A stretch of 51,789 bases of DNA from NCBI GenBank assembly GCA_014872785.1, contig WKFJ01000047.1:1-51789 (forward strand), in the 5' to 3' direction. This stretch comes from Alteromonadaceae bacterium. GTDB taxonomy: Bacteria > Pseudomonadota > Gammaproteobacteria > Enterobacterales > Alteromonadaceae. How positions within the stretch are numbered: position 1 is the first letter of the stretch; every line of letters starts with the position of its first letter. Both the position numbers and the translations under genes were made by a program. The notes below the pieces were generated by a model, which did no database searches, was not told the origin of the DNA, and saw only the letters and a list, made by a program, of their open reading frames with translations. This document shows positions 44,379-51,789 of the stretch, piece after piece.

Positions 44379-44577
44379 GTTTTATTGGTTAGCATTTAAA
44401 AGACGCCAAAGCGCTCCCAAAATTAAAACACAACTATCCTTGGTAGCCGTGACGATTGCCAAACGAAAACGCGCCGACAACACACCCGACGAGCAATAAA
44501 CTAAACGCAGGCAGAGCCTTTTGTTGCTCTATTTGCTATTTTTAGTTGTAAATCAATATCAACTCGCGAGATAAACT

Positions 44578-45393
44578 ATGCCCGTAGCGATGGTCAATGG
44601 AGTGTCTATTCATTACCTCCAAGCGGGAGAAGGCAGTGAAACCATCGTCTTTTCCCATGGTTACCTAATGAGTCATAGAATGTATGACCATCAAATCGCC
44701 ACCCTAAAGGACAGATATAACATCATTGCCTTTGACCATCGTTGTCACGGTGCAAGTGAGCAGGTTCGCACTGAATTTGGTATGTACGACCTTGTTGAGG
44801 ATGCGGCAGCGTTAATCCAGACGCTTTCCAATGAGCCCGTGCACTTTATTGGTATGTCTACCGGTGGTTTTGTGGGGATGCGTTTGGCACTTCGTTACCC
44901 TGAACTTATTAAAAGTCTTACATTAATTGATACGTCGGCAGACATTGAAGATCCTAAGAAAAAGCTCAGTAACTCGGTGATGCTCGAAATTTTGCGCTGG
45001 TTTGGGGTAAAACCACTGATCGGCAAAGCAATGTCAGCACTGATGGGTAGAACGTTTTTAAAAGATGGCCAGCGAAAAGTTCTGAAAAAATATTGGCAAG
45101 ACTACATTTTGTCATTGAATAAACTAGCGATTCGGCAGTTTGGCCTTGCAATATTTAGTCGAGATTCGGTGGTAGATGCCTTGTCACAACTCACTGGTCC
45201 GCCGCCAACCTTGGTGGTGGTTGGCAGTGAAGATATCGCTACACCGGTAGCTAAGTCACAACAGCTTCATACTGCGATAAAAGACTCGCGGTTAGTGATT
45301 GTCCCCAATGCAGGGCATACTTCTCCGGTGGAAGAACCTGAAGTAGTGACACAAGCCATTGACGCGTTTCTAACCCGTCAAAAAGATTCTTAA
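44578..45393 (+). CDS. Alpha/beta hydrolase
   Basis: A 271-residue cytoplasmic alpha/beta hydrolase without a signal peptide. It shows the oxyanion motif FSHGYL (25-30), HRCHGAS, the nucleophile elbow GMSTG with Ser94, Asp in VVVGSEDIATP, and His in PNAGHTSPVEEP. The pattern resembles 3-oxoadipate enol-lactonase and related esterases, but without other catabolic genes nearby the substrate is open. Monocistronic, and convergent with the glp-type transporter operon. Confidence 0.85.
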   Translation: MPVAMVNGVSIHYLQAGEGSETIVFSHGYLMSHRMYDHQIATLKDRYNIIAFDHRCHGASEQVRTEFGMYDLVEDAAALIQTLSNEPVHFIGMSTGGFVGMRLALRYPELIKSLTLIDTSADIEDPKKKLSNSVMLEILRWFGVKPLIGKAMSALMGRTFLKDGQRKVLKKYWQDYILSLNKLAIRQFGLAIFSRDSVVDALSQLTGPPPTLVVVGSEDIATPVAKSQQLHTAIKDSRLVIVPNAGHTSPVEEPEVVTQAIDAFLTRQKDS

Positions 45394-45419
45394 CACTTCT
45401 TAACAAGAAGCGACAGCAC

Positions 45420-45451
45420 CATAGCCGCTTACCAATGGGCAAACGGCTATG
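45420..45451. terminator. Hairpin between convergent hydrolase and glpV
   Basis: CATAGCCG (45420-45427) and CGGCTATG (45444-45451) are exact complements. A smaller perfect hairpin CTTCTT-AAC-AAGAAG lies just before it (about 45396-45410). Together they probably end transcription from both sides. Confidence 0.55.
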
Positions 45452-45466
45452 CGAAAACTGTGGCAG

Positions 45467-47212
45467 TTACTTCTGCCAAGATTTAATCAACTCGTCGTAA
45501 CTCACAGTTTTAGGTTCAGGTTTCTCATTGGCAAGCTTCGGCTTAGGCGCACCTGGCTGTGCTAACCAATATTCATCGTCCTGCTCTTTGTTGAGGTTTG
45601 GCCCTAACGCTTTTTGCACTCTCGAACGCTGAATACGGCGCAATAGCTTCTCTTGGGCACGGCACAGATTGTCTAATGCCTCCTTTGCGGTTTTTGAACC
45701 TGATGACGCATCACCAATGTTCTGCCACCACAGCTGCGCAAGTTTAGGATAATCTGGCACATTAGTCCCCGTGGGCGACCAGCGAACTCTGGCTGGTGAA
45801 CGATAAAACTCAATCAACCCACCGAGTTTGTCAGCTCTTTCAGTGAACGACTCATGATTGATAGTACTTTCGCGAATGAAAGTAAGCCCAACGTGAGACT
45901 TTTTCACATCTACCGTTTTAGACACCACAAACTGAGCATACAGCCAAGCCGCCTTAGCGCGCTTTACCGGCGTCGATTTCATCAGTGTCCATGAGCCAGC
46001 GTCTTGATAACCAATTTTAGTGCCCTCTTGCCAATAAGCGCCATGCGGTGAAGGCGCCATACGCCATTTGGGGGTGCCGTCGTCGTTAACAACAGCAATA
46101 CCCTCTTTGACCATATCTGCGGTAAACGCTGTGTACCAAAAGATCTGTTGGGCGATATTACCTTGAGAAGGCACCGGACCCGCCTCAGAAAATACCATGC
46201 CAGCTGCTTGCGGAGGCGCGTATTGCTTTAACCAGTCAACATACTTGTTAATCGCGTATTCCGCTGCTGGGCTGTTTGTTGCGCCACCGCGTGCCATACA
46301 GGAACCTGTCGGTTGTGACTGTTCGTTAACTCGAATTCCCCACTCGTCTACCGGCAAGCCATTGGGTTCCCCTTTATCGCCCATGCCCGCCATGGACATC
46401 CAGGCATCGGTGAAACGCCAGCCCAAAGAAGGGTCTTTCTTACCGTAATCCATATGCCCATAAATCGTTTCACCGTTGATTTGCTTGCCAGTAAAAAATG
46501 CCGCGATATCTTCATAGGCAGACCAATTAACCGGCACACCCAGTTCATAACCATACTTCGCCTTAAATTCCGCCATAATGGTTGGATCGGTAAACCAGTC
46601 ATATCGGAACCAATATAAATTGGCGAATTGTTGATCCGGCAGTTGATACAACTTGCCATCAGGCCCGGTTGTAAACTGAGTACCAATAAAATCGTCTAAA
46701 TCAAGGCTGGGATTAGTAACGTCCTTGCCCTCTCCCGCTATCCAATCTGTTAGATTGCGTACTTGTTGATAGCGCCAGTGAGTACCAATTAAATCTGAGT
46801 CATTGATATAGGCATCATAGATGTTCTGCCCCGACTGCATTTGTGTTTGCAGTTTTTCTACCACATCACCTTCGCCAATTAAGTCATGCGTTACCTTGAT
46901 CCCAGTCAACTCATAAAAGGCTTTTGTTAACACTCTGGATTCATATTCATGAGTACCTATGGTTTCAGATACCACTTTAATCTGCATACCTTTGAAGGGT
47001 TTGGCGGCTTCTACGAACCAGGCAATTTCCTCTTTTTGCTCAGCAACCGTAAGGCTTGAGGGCGTAAATTCTTGTAGCCAAATATTTACCGTCTCATTAT
47101 TGGCTTGCGCAGATGCACTGGCACTGATTGCAAGACCAAAGCTGAGTGATACAAATAGCGAGGACAGACGTGTTCGCCGAGCTCTTTTTGTAATTGGATT
47201 GTGTAATTCCAT
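45467..47212 (-). CDS. glpV: ABC transporter periplasmic binding protein, glycerol type
   Basis: A 581-residue exported binding protein, long for the class. The signal peptide spans about residues 15-36 (SLFVSLSFGLAISASASA). The mature part shows family 1 features (VNIWLQEFTPSS, YDAYINDSDLIGTHWRY, LYQLPDQQFANLYWFRYDW). Large size, position last in the operon and the adjacent DUF2160 protein match GlpV of the Rhizobium glpSTPQUV glycerol transporter. Glycerol is thus the likely ligand; this rests on gene order and family, not on binding-site residues. A longer intergenic space than elsewhere (45 bp) separates it from glpU. Confidence 0.8.
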   Translation of the reverse strand: MELHNPITKRARRTRLSSLFVSLSFGLAISASASAQANNETVNIWLQEFTPSSLTVAEQKEEIAWFVEAAKPFKGMQIKVVSETIGTHEYESRVLTKAFYELTGIKVTHDLIGEGDVVEKLQTQMQSGQNIYDAYINDSDLIGTHWRYQQVRNLTDWIAGEGKDVTNPSLDLDDFIGTQFTTGPDGKLYQLPDQQFANLYWFRYDWFTDPTIMAEFKAKYGYELGVPVNWSAYEDIAAFFTGKQINGETIYGHMDYGKKDPSLGWRFTDAWMSMAGMGDKGEPNGLPVDEWGIRVNEQSQPTGSCMARGGATNSPAAEYAINKYVDWLKQYAPPQAAGMVFSEAGPVPSQGNIAQQIFWYTAFTADMVKEGIAVVNDDGTPKWRMAPSPHGAYWQEGTKIGYQDAGSWTLMKSTPVKRAKAAWLYAQFVVSKTVDVKKSHVGLTFIRESTINHESFTERADKLGGLIEFYRSPARVRWSPTGTNVPDYPKLAQLWWQNIGDASSGSKTAKEALDNLCRAQEKLLRRIQRSRVQKALGPNLNKEQDDEYWLAQPGAPKPKLANEKPEPKTVSYDELIKSWQK

Positions 47213-47257
47213 GTTTTTCTCTTTGTAGGGTCATTCAATAAAACATTTTCAGGTTGC

Positions 47258-47536
47258 TTATACCCACCTGAACACACAGGCAGCAAACACAACACATACC
47301 ACTAGTGCACCCCACAGAGGCGAGCCCACTAGTCCGAGCCAGATGAGACAAATAAAAGCCGATCCCAAGAGGCTAATAAAAAGGCGATCGCCACGCGTTG
47401 TTTCAAAACGCAATATCCCCACGCGTGGCGTTTGTGGAGAAAGTATGTTCCAAACGGTCATAATTACCAGGAGGCTGCCAATAGTGGCAAAAAAGATAGC
47501 GGTTGGCTGAGTCCAGCCCATCCAGGATAAGTCCAT
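47258..47536 (-). CDS. glpU: DUF2160 small membrane protein (GlpU-type)
   Basis: A 92-residue protein with two to three membrane helices (about residues 10-30, 52-71 and 73-90). The sequence pattern (start MDLSWMGWTQPTAIFF, then a TTRGDRLFISLLGSAFICL core) matches the DUF2160 family, which is found next to glycerol-type ABC transporters. Its function is unknown even in Rhizobium, where it is called GlpU. It starts 10 bp after glpQ. Confidence 0.8.
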   Translation of the reverse strand: MDLSWMGWTQPTAIFFATIGSLLVIMTVWNILSPQTPRVGILRFETTRGDRLFISLLGSAFICLIWLGLVGSPLWGALVVCVVFAACVFRWV

Positions 47537-47546
47537 CTAAGCCTCC

Positions 47547-48377
47547 TTATACTCTGCCCAGGGCAAAGCCCTTAGCAATATGATTGCGTACAAAATAGAT
47601 CACCAGTGCACCGGGTATGATGGTTAGCACTCCCGCTGCTGCCAGTACTCCCCAATCCAACCCCGACGCAGATACCGTGCGGGTCATTGTGGCCGCAATT
47701 GATTTGGCCTCAACCGAGGTTAATGTGCGACTCAACAACAGTTCCACCCAAGAAAACATAAAACAGAAAAATGCCGCCACGCCGATGCCAGAGGCGATCA
47801 ACGGCATAAATATCTTTCTGAAAAAATGGAAAAAACTGTAGCCGTCAATATAAGCCGTTTCATCAATTTCCTTGGGCACACCGCGCATAAACCCCTCAAG
47901 TATCCAAACTGCCAGAGGTACATTAAACAAGGTATGTGCGAGAGCTACCGCAATATGGGTATCAAATAATCCCACACTGGAATAAAGCTGAAAAAATGGC
48001 AGTACAAATACCGCGGGAGGCGCCATTCGGTTGCTCAGTAACCAAAAGAATAGGTGTTTATCTCCCATAAAGGTATAGCGGCTAAACGCATAGGCCGCGG
48101 GCAACGCTACAACCAGCGAGATAATGGTGTTCATCACCACATAAGTAATAGAGTTTAGGTAACCGGAATACCAACTAGGGTCAGTGAAAATGGTGATGTA
48201 ATTCTGAAAGGTTAAATCCTGTGGCCAAAGACTGAAGCCTCCCAAGATTTCAGCATTGGTTTTCAAACTCATGTTAATAAGCCAATAAATGGGCAACATA
48301 AGAAACACGATGTACAAAATCACTACCCAGTTGGAACGGCTCACTCGGTTGTGATTAACAGAGGCTTGATTACTCAT
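47547..48377 (-). CDS. glpQ: ABC transporter permease (GlpQ-type)
   Basis: A 276-residue inner-membrane permease of the MalG/carbohydrate class with six predicted helices. The coupling loop is in LEGFMRGVPKEIDETAYIDG (EAA motif), and the start LPIYWLINMSLKTNAEI is typical of the class. It overlaps the glpP stop as ATGA, so the two permeases are co-translated and form the channel heterodimer. Confidence 0.85.
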   Translation of the reverse strand: MSNQASVNHNRVSRSNWVVILYIVFLMLPIYWLINMSLKTNAEILGGFSLWPQDLTFQNYITIFTDPSWYSGYLNSITYVVMNTIISLVVALPAAYAFSRYTFMGDKHLFFWLLSNRMAPPAVFVLPFFQLYSSVGLFDTHIAVALAHTLFNVPLAVWILEGFMRGVPKEIDETAYIDGYSFFHFFRKIFMPLIASGIGVAAFFCFMFSWVELLLSRTLTSVEAKSIAATMTRTVSASGLDWGVLAAAGVLTIIPGALVIYFVRNHIAKGFALGRV

Positions 48378-49249
48378 CAGTTGGCCTCCTTGTCACTGTG
48401 GATCATGATGGTGTAGAAGGCCCAAGATACCAACAATATGCACAGGAAATAGATAAGAGAAAAAGCTGCAGCAGGACCTAGGTCAAACTGACCAATCGCC
48501 ATTTTAACTAGGTCAATCGACAGGAAGGTGGTGGCATTACCCGGACCACCACCGGTCACCACAAATGGCTCAGTGTAGATCATGAAACTGTCCATAAAGC
48601 GCAGCAAGATAGCGATTATTAACACACCTTTCATTTTGGGCAGTTCAATATAACGAAATACGCTCCAACGACTTGCTTGGTCTATTTTTGCCGCTTGGTA
48701 ATAAGCATCGGGAATAGATTGCAACCCAGCATAACAAAGCAGCACCACCAATGAAGTCCAGTGCCATACATCCATTACAATAATCGTGATCCAGGCATCT
48801 AGGCTGTTCTGCGTATAATTGTAGTCAATACCCAAACTGGCCAGCGTGTAACCTAACAGACCAATATCAATACGACCAAATACTTGCCAAATAGTCCCGA
48901 CGACATTCCACGGAATGAGCAAAGGCAATGCCACTAATACCAAGCAAACTGAACTCCATAGCCCTTTGTGTTTGGGCATATTAAGCGCGATGAAAATACC
49001 TAGTGGTATTCCAATCAGTAAGATAATCGCTGTGAAAAGTGCTTGTCTGCCGAGTGCTTCATGCAACCTTTGGGAGTGCAGCACTTCTTCAAACCACTCC
49101 AAACCGACCCAGAAGAATTCGTTGTTGCCGAAAGTATCCTGAACTGAGTAATTAACTACCGTCATCAGTGGGATAACCGCTGAAAATGCCACTAGCAGTA
49201 ACACAGGTAACACCATAAACCACGCCTTGTGATTAACAGTCTTCTTCAT
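48377..49249 (-). CDS. glpP: ABC transporter permease (GlpP-type)
   Basis: A 290-residue MalF-type permease with six helices. The coupling motif is in GLQSIPDAYYQAAKIDQASR. The start at 49249 is chosen for its excellent GGAGG ribosome binding site; an earlier frame start (49282) would give an 11-residue extension. It overlaps the end of glpT by 17 bases. Works with GlpQ as the membrane channel. Confidence 0.85.
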   Translation of the reverse strand: MKKTVNHKAWFMVLPVLLLVAFSAVIPLMTVVNYSVQDTFGNNEFFWVGLEWFEEVLHSQRLHEALGRQALFTAIILLIGIPLGIFIALNMPKHKGLWSSVCLVLVALPLLIPWNVVGTIWQVFGRIDIGLLGYTLASLGIDYNYTQNSLDAWITIIVMDVWHWTSLVVLLCYAGLQSIPDAYYQAAKIDQASRWSVFRYIELPKMKGVLIIAILLRFMDSFMIYTEPFVVTGGGPGNATTFLSIDLVKMAIGQFDLGPAAAFSLIYFLCILLVSWAFYTIMIHSDKEAN

Positions 49250-50336
49250 CGCGACCTCCGGATACAAGCCAGCTATCGACATATACGTTGATTTTTTCAG
49301 GCTCGAAGTGCAGATAACGCATGCCGTCTGTTATCTCTACTCCTTCTTTGACAATCACATTGATAGCAAAGGTGTTACCTTCTGTAATCAATTGAGTGCG
49401 CACAATTTGGTAATGGCCTACATCTTCAACGCGCAAGACGTCCACCAACAATCCAGATGTATCATCTGAGATGCGAATAAACTCGGGACGAATACCTATT
49501 TCGATTGTGCCTTGATGCTCTTGGTAATTTTGGGGCAGAGAAATTTCATGTTCAGCGACTTTTGCAGTGCTGCCACTGACCTTTCCCGGCAGTACATTCA
49601 TGCCAGGAGAGCCAATAAAAAAGCCAACAAAGGTATGTTCGGGTCTGTCGAATAATTCAGTGGGAGTACCAATTTGCAAGACCTGCCCCTCTGACATCAC
49701 CACTACCTTATCAGCGAAGGTAAGCGCTTCGGTTTGATCGTGCGTGACATAAATCATGGTATGACCCACTTTTTGATGCAACGCTTTGAGCTGAGTTCGC
49801 AGCTGCCATTTCAAATGCGGATCAATTACCGTCAATGGCTCATCAAACAAAATCGCATTCACATCTTCCCGTACTAAGCCACGTCCCAAACTTATCTTTT
49901 GTTTTTCAGCTGCGCCTAAATCCGACGCTTTTTTGTTTAACTCATCCGTTATATCAATCAGTTCTGCAATCTCGGCTACGCGCTTTTCTATGTAAGCTGA
50001 ATCTAGCTTTCGATTTTTCAGTGGAAACGCCAAATTCTCCTTTACTGTCATCGTGTTGTAGATAACGGGGAATTGAAACACTTGCGCAATATTGCGCTTG
50101 GCCGTATCTGTTGTAGTCACATCAACATCATCAAATAACACGCGACCTTCAGAGGGCTGCAGTAGACCCGAAATAATATTCAATAAGGTAGTTTTGCCAC
50201 ATCCTGAGGGGCCAAGTAAGGCGTAAGCCGCTCCGTCTTCCCATACGTGATTTAAAGGTCGCAACGCATAATCAGCGTCCCTCTGCGGATTCTTCTGGTA
50301 GCTATGCGCCAAGCGTTCAAGCGTGATCTTCGCCAT
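49233..50336 (-). CDS. glpT: ABC transporter ATPase (GlpT-type), degenerate signature
   Basis: A 367-residue nucleotide-binding subunit of the MalK class. Walker A is GPSGCGKTT, Walker B AILFDEPLTVID, with an H-loop in IYVTHDQ. The ABC signature, usually LSGGQ, reads LGAAEKQKISLGR, so one of the two composite ATP sites in the GlpS/GlpT dimer is probably weak or non-hydrolytic. The C-terminal 120 residues form a MalK-like regulatory barrel. The gene abuts glpS with no gap (stop and start at 50337/50336). Confidence 0.85.
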   Translation of the reverse strand: MAKITLERLAHSYQKNPQRDADYALRPLNHVWEDGAAYALLGPSGCGKTTLLNIISGLLQPSEGRVLFDDVDVTTTDTAKRNIAQVFQFPVIYNTMTVKENLAFPLKNRKLDSAYIEKRVAEIAELIDITDELNKKASDLGAAEKQKISLGRGLVREDVNAILFDEPLTVIDPHLKWQLRTQLKALHQKVGHTMIYVTHDQTEALTFADKVVVMSEGQVLQIGTPTELFDRPEHTFVGFFIGSPGMNVLPGKVSGSTAKVAEHEISLPQNYQEHQGTIEIGIRPEFIRISDDTSGLLVDVLRVEDVGHYQIVRTQLITEGNTFAINVIVKEGVEITDGMRYLHFEPEKINVYVDSWLVSGGRDEEDC

Positions 50337-51452
50337 TTAATCGCGCTCCTTTTTCTCTGTTTGACGCGCATATTCAGCATTTGCGACCAATTGTCCTTCG
50401 GTGTTGAACACATAGATGTAGCCTGGATCCAAGTAAACATTAACCTGTGCGCCCATGGGTAAGTCATGCACACCATGTACCAAGCCTACCCATTTGGCAT
50501 CTGCATGTTGTAGGTGCAGAAAGGTTTCTGAGCCCGTGATTTCCGTGATATCGAGCCGTGTTTGAAACTGAATAGCTCCTGATGACTGCCCCTGTAAGGT
50601 TAGGTGATTCGGCCGGAAACCCGCCACATATTCGCCTTCACCAAGCGATTCCAATAATTTATAGGTAGTCGAATTGATATCCAATTGGCTATCACCAATG
50701 CGAATCGTATTGTCGTGTTTAAGCAGCGACGTAAAATTCATCGGCGGATCAGAAAATGTGGTCGCCGTGACTTTATCCAACGGCCTGTGATACACACTTG
50801 GTGTCGCACCAAATTGGGTGACTCGTCCTTGGTGCAAGGTTGCAGTATTGCCCCCGAGCAATAAAGCTTCCTCGGGTTCGGTTGTTGCATATACAAAAAT
50901 AGCGCCTGACTGTTCAAAAATACGTGGAATTTCTGCTCTTAACTCTTCTCTGAGTTTATAGTCTAGATTCGCCAACGGTTCATCGAGTAGCACTAAACCC
51001 GACTTCTTTACCAATGCTCTTGCCAGCGCACAGCGCTGCTGTTGTCCACCAGAAAGCTCAAGCGGAGTGCGCTGTAAAAAGGGGGTTAATTTGAGCATTT
51101 CCGCCACTGAGCGCACGGCACTGTCGATTTCTTTGTTACTGTACTTTTTAATTTTGAGAGGCGAAGCGATGTTGTCGAACACCGTAAATGAGGTATAATT
51201 GATGAATTGCTGGTACACCATGGCAACATCGCGTTTGCGCACGTGCATACCGGTGACGTTTTCACCTTGCCACATAACTGAACCTGAAGTGGGTCTCTCC
51301 AGTCCAGCCATGATCCGCATCAAACTGGTTTTACCCGAAAGTGTCGCCCCCAGCAATACGTTGAGGGACGCTTTCTCCAGCTCAATGGACGTAGGATAGA
51401 TGTGCGTCTTTCCGTCTACGTCCAGTGCGACGTCTTGTAATTGTAGCGACAC
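50337..51452 (-). CDS. glpS: ABC transporter ATPase (GlpS-type)
   Basis: A 371-residue nucleotide-binding subunit and first gene of the operon. Walker A is GATLSGKTS, the signature is the intact LSGGQQQR, and Walker B is LVLLDEPLANLD. The H-loop position reads YATTEPEEAL, where Thr-Glu replaces the usual Thr-His; this may impair hydrolysis at its own Walker site and fits a partner with a degenerate signature. The C-terminal barrel is MalK-like. It starts with GTG, with AAGG ten bases upstream. Confidence 0.85.
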   Translation of the reverse strand: MSLQLQDVALDVDGKTHIYPTSIELEKASLNVLLGATLSGKTSLMRIMAGLERPTSGSVMWQGENVTGMHVRKRDVAMVYQQFINYTSFTVFDNIASPLKIKKYSNKEIDSAVRSVAEMLKLTPFLQRTPLELSGGQQQRCALARALVKKSGLVLLDEPLANLDYKLREELRAEIPRIFEQSGAIFVYATTEPEEALLLGGNTATLHQGRVTQFGATPSVYHRPLDKVTATTFSDPPMNFTSLLKHDNTIRIGDSQLDINSTTYKLLESLGEGEYVAGFRPNHLTLQGQSSGAIQFQTRLDITEITGSETFLHLQHADAKWVGLVHGVHDLPMGAQVNVYLDPGYIYVFNTEGQLVANAEYARQTEKKERD

Positions 51453-51480
51453 AGATTTGAACCTTTTTACAAAAAATTAA

Positions 51481-51499
51481 CACTTAGCTTAGTTAAGTG
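51481..51499. promoter_or_regulatory. Inverted repeat upstream of the glp operon
   Basis: CACTTA (51481-51486) and TAAGTG (51494-51499) flank seven bases, 29 bp before the glpS start. A further GTTAAGTTAAG lies next to it. The position and symmetry suit a repressor operator, but no glycerol regulator gene is in view and the binding protein is unknown. Confidence 0.35.
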
Positions 51500-51599
51500 C
51501 AAATACAGTTAAGTTAAGAAATCATAGACGCTTTATTGCATAGCGTAGCGCCAACCGATAACCTTATACGGTTAATTTTTGCATCTTAGGGAAGCCAAT

Positions 51600-51650
51600 A
51601 TGAAAGCTCGAAAATACCTTAAAGCGCTACTTGCAGGTTGTTTTATACTA
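51600..51650 (+). pseudogene. Truncated lipoprotein gene
   Basis: An ATG with a good AGGGAAG ribosome binding site opens MKARKYLKALLAGCFIL, a textbook lipoprotein signal with lipobox LAGC. After 17 codons the reading runs into unrelated sequence starting GAGCCTGTTGATC at 51651 and stops at TAG 51690-51692. The gene seems broken by an insertion. It faces away from the glp operon. Confidence 0.5.
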
Positions 51651-51789
51651 GAGCCTGTTGATCTTTGCGGTATAAGTTTTGTTCAATCTTAGCGCTTTCT
51701 GATCGCGGCATTGCTTTGCAGGCCTAGTGGGCTAAGTCAAAAAGCAATAACAAAGAGCAGGAGGCGCTCAGGAAGAACCCTTCGGGCAG
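51651..51789. mobile_element. Possible end of an inserted mobile element
   Basis: The sequence from GAGCCTGTTGATC onward interrupts a lipoprotein frame and has no reading frame that continues it. GAGCCTGTTGA-type ends resemble terminal repeats of some insertion sequences. No transposase is visible because the window ends here, so this is tentative. Confidence 0.3.

Noticed and set aside
1..51789. CRISPR array, tRNA or rRNA genes
   Set aside because: No regularly spaced repeats with spacers and no tRNA or rRNA signature sequence was seen in reading the window.

Overview
The window looks like a chromosomal segment of a marine gammaproteobacterium, most likely Alteromonadales. The grounds are moderate GC, a long PutA without an N-terminal DNA-binding domain, an ethanolamine-permease-type transporter, a TonB receptor, AraC, LytTR and GGDEF regulators, and integron attC sites of the kind found in marine Gammaproteobacteria. 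No rRNA, tRNA, CRISPR array or complete transposase gene was seen. All calls come from reading the sequence; no database search was possible.

Layout. 1-735: a REP-like inverted repeat and a sensor-domain membrane protein whose start seems lost to a one-base slip in a T-run. 842-5421: a CPBP protease, an S41 lipoprotein peptidase, and a secreted lectin-fold protein divergent from an AraC regulator. 5551-7920: two integron gene cassettes with attC sites but no integrase. They carry an M23-like protein and a run of tiny membrane proteins, several of them too short for ordinary gene finding. 7950-11051: a periplasmic binding protein, a lipase-like hydrolase and a beta-lactamase-fold hydrolase. 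11075-16960: putA, a small conserved-looking protein and a dihydroorotase (pyrC).

17218-33184 is the most interesting part. It has two paralogous membrane-anchored regulators (cytoplasmic winged helix, one membrane span, periplasmic beta-propeller). Each faces, divergently, genes for secreted PD40-type propeller proteins. In cluster 1 the propeller is fused to a serine hydrolase. In cluster 2 an esterase, three propeller proteins (one frameshifted) and a separate serine hydrolase lie in a row. Both regulator promoters carry four NTGA boxes at exact 11-bp spacing, followed at an identical distance by the same extended -10 element. This looks like an autoregulated envelope-sensing system. An SDR/amidohydrolase operon with its own AraC regulator sits between the clusters.

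33196-45393: an ethanolamine-type permease, a membrane LytTR regulator, a diguanylate cyclase, then a block of aromatic amino acid permease, NTF2-like protein, TonB receptor, response regulator and a hybrid histidine kinase with a YfiR domain. A 54-residue small protein and an alpha/beta hydrolase follow. 45467-51452: six genes in the order of the Rhizobium glycerol ABC transporter glpSTPQUV. At the right edge a lipoprotein gene is cut off after 17 codons by a sequence that may be the end of a mobile element.
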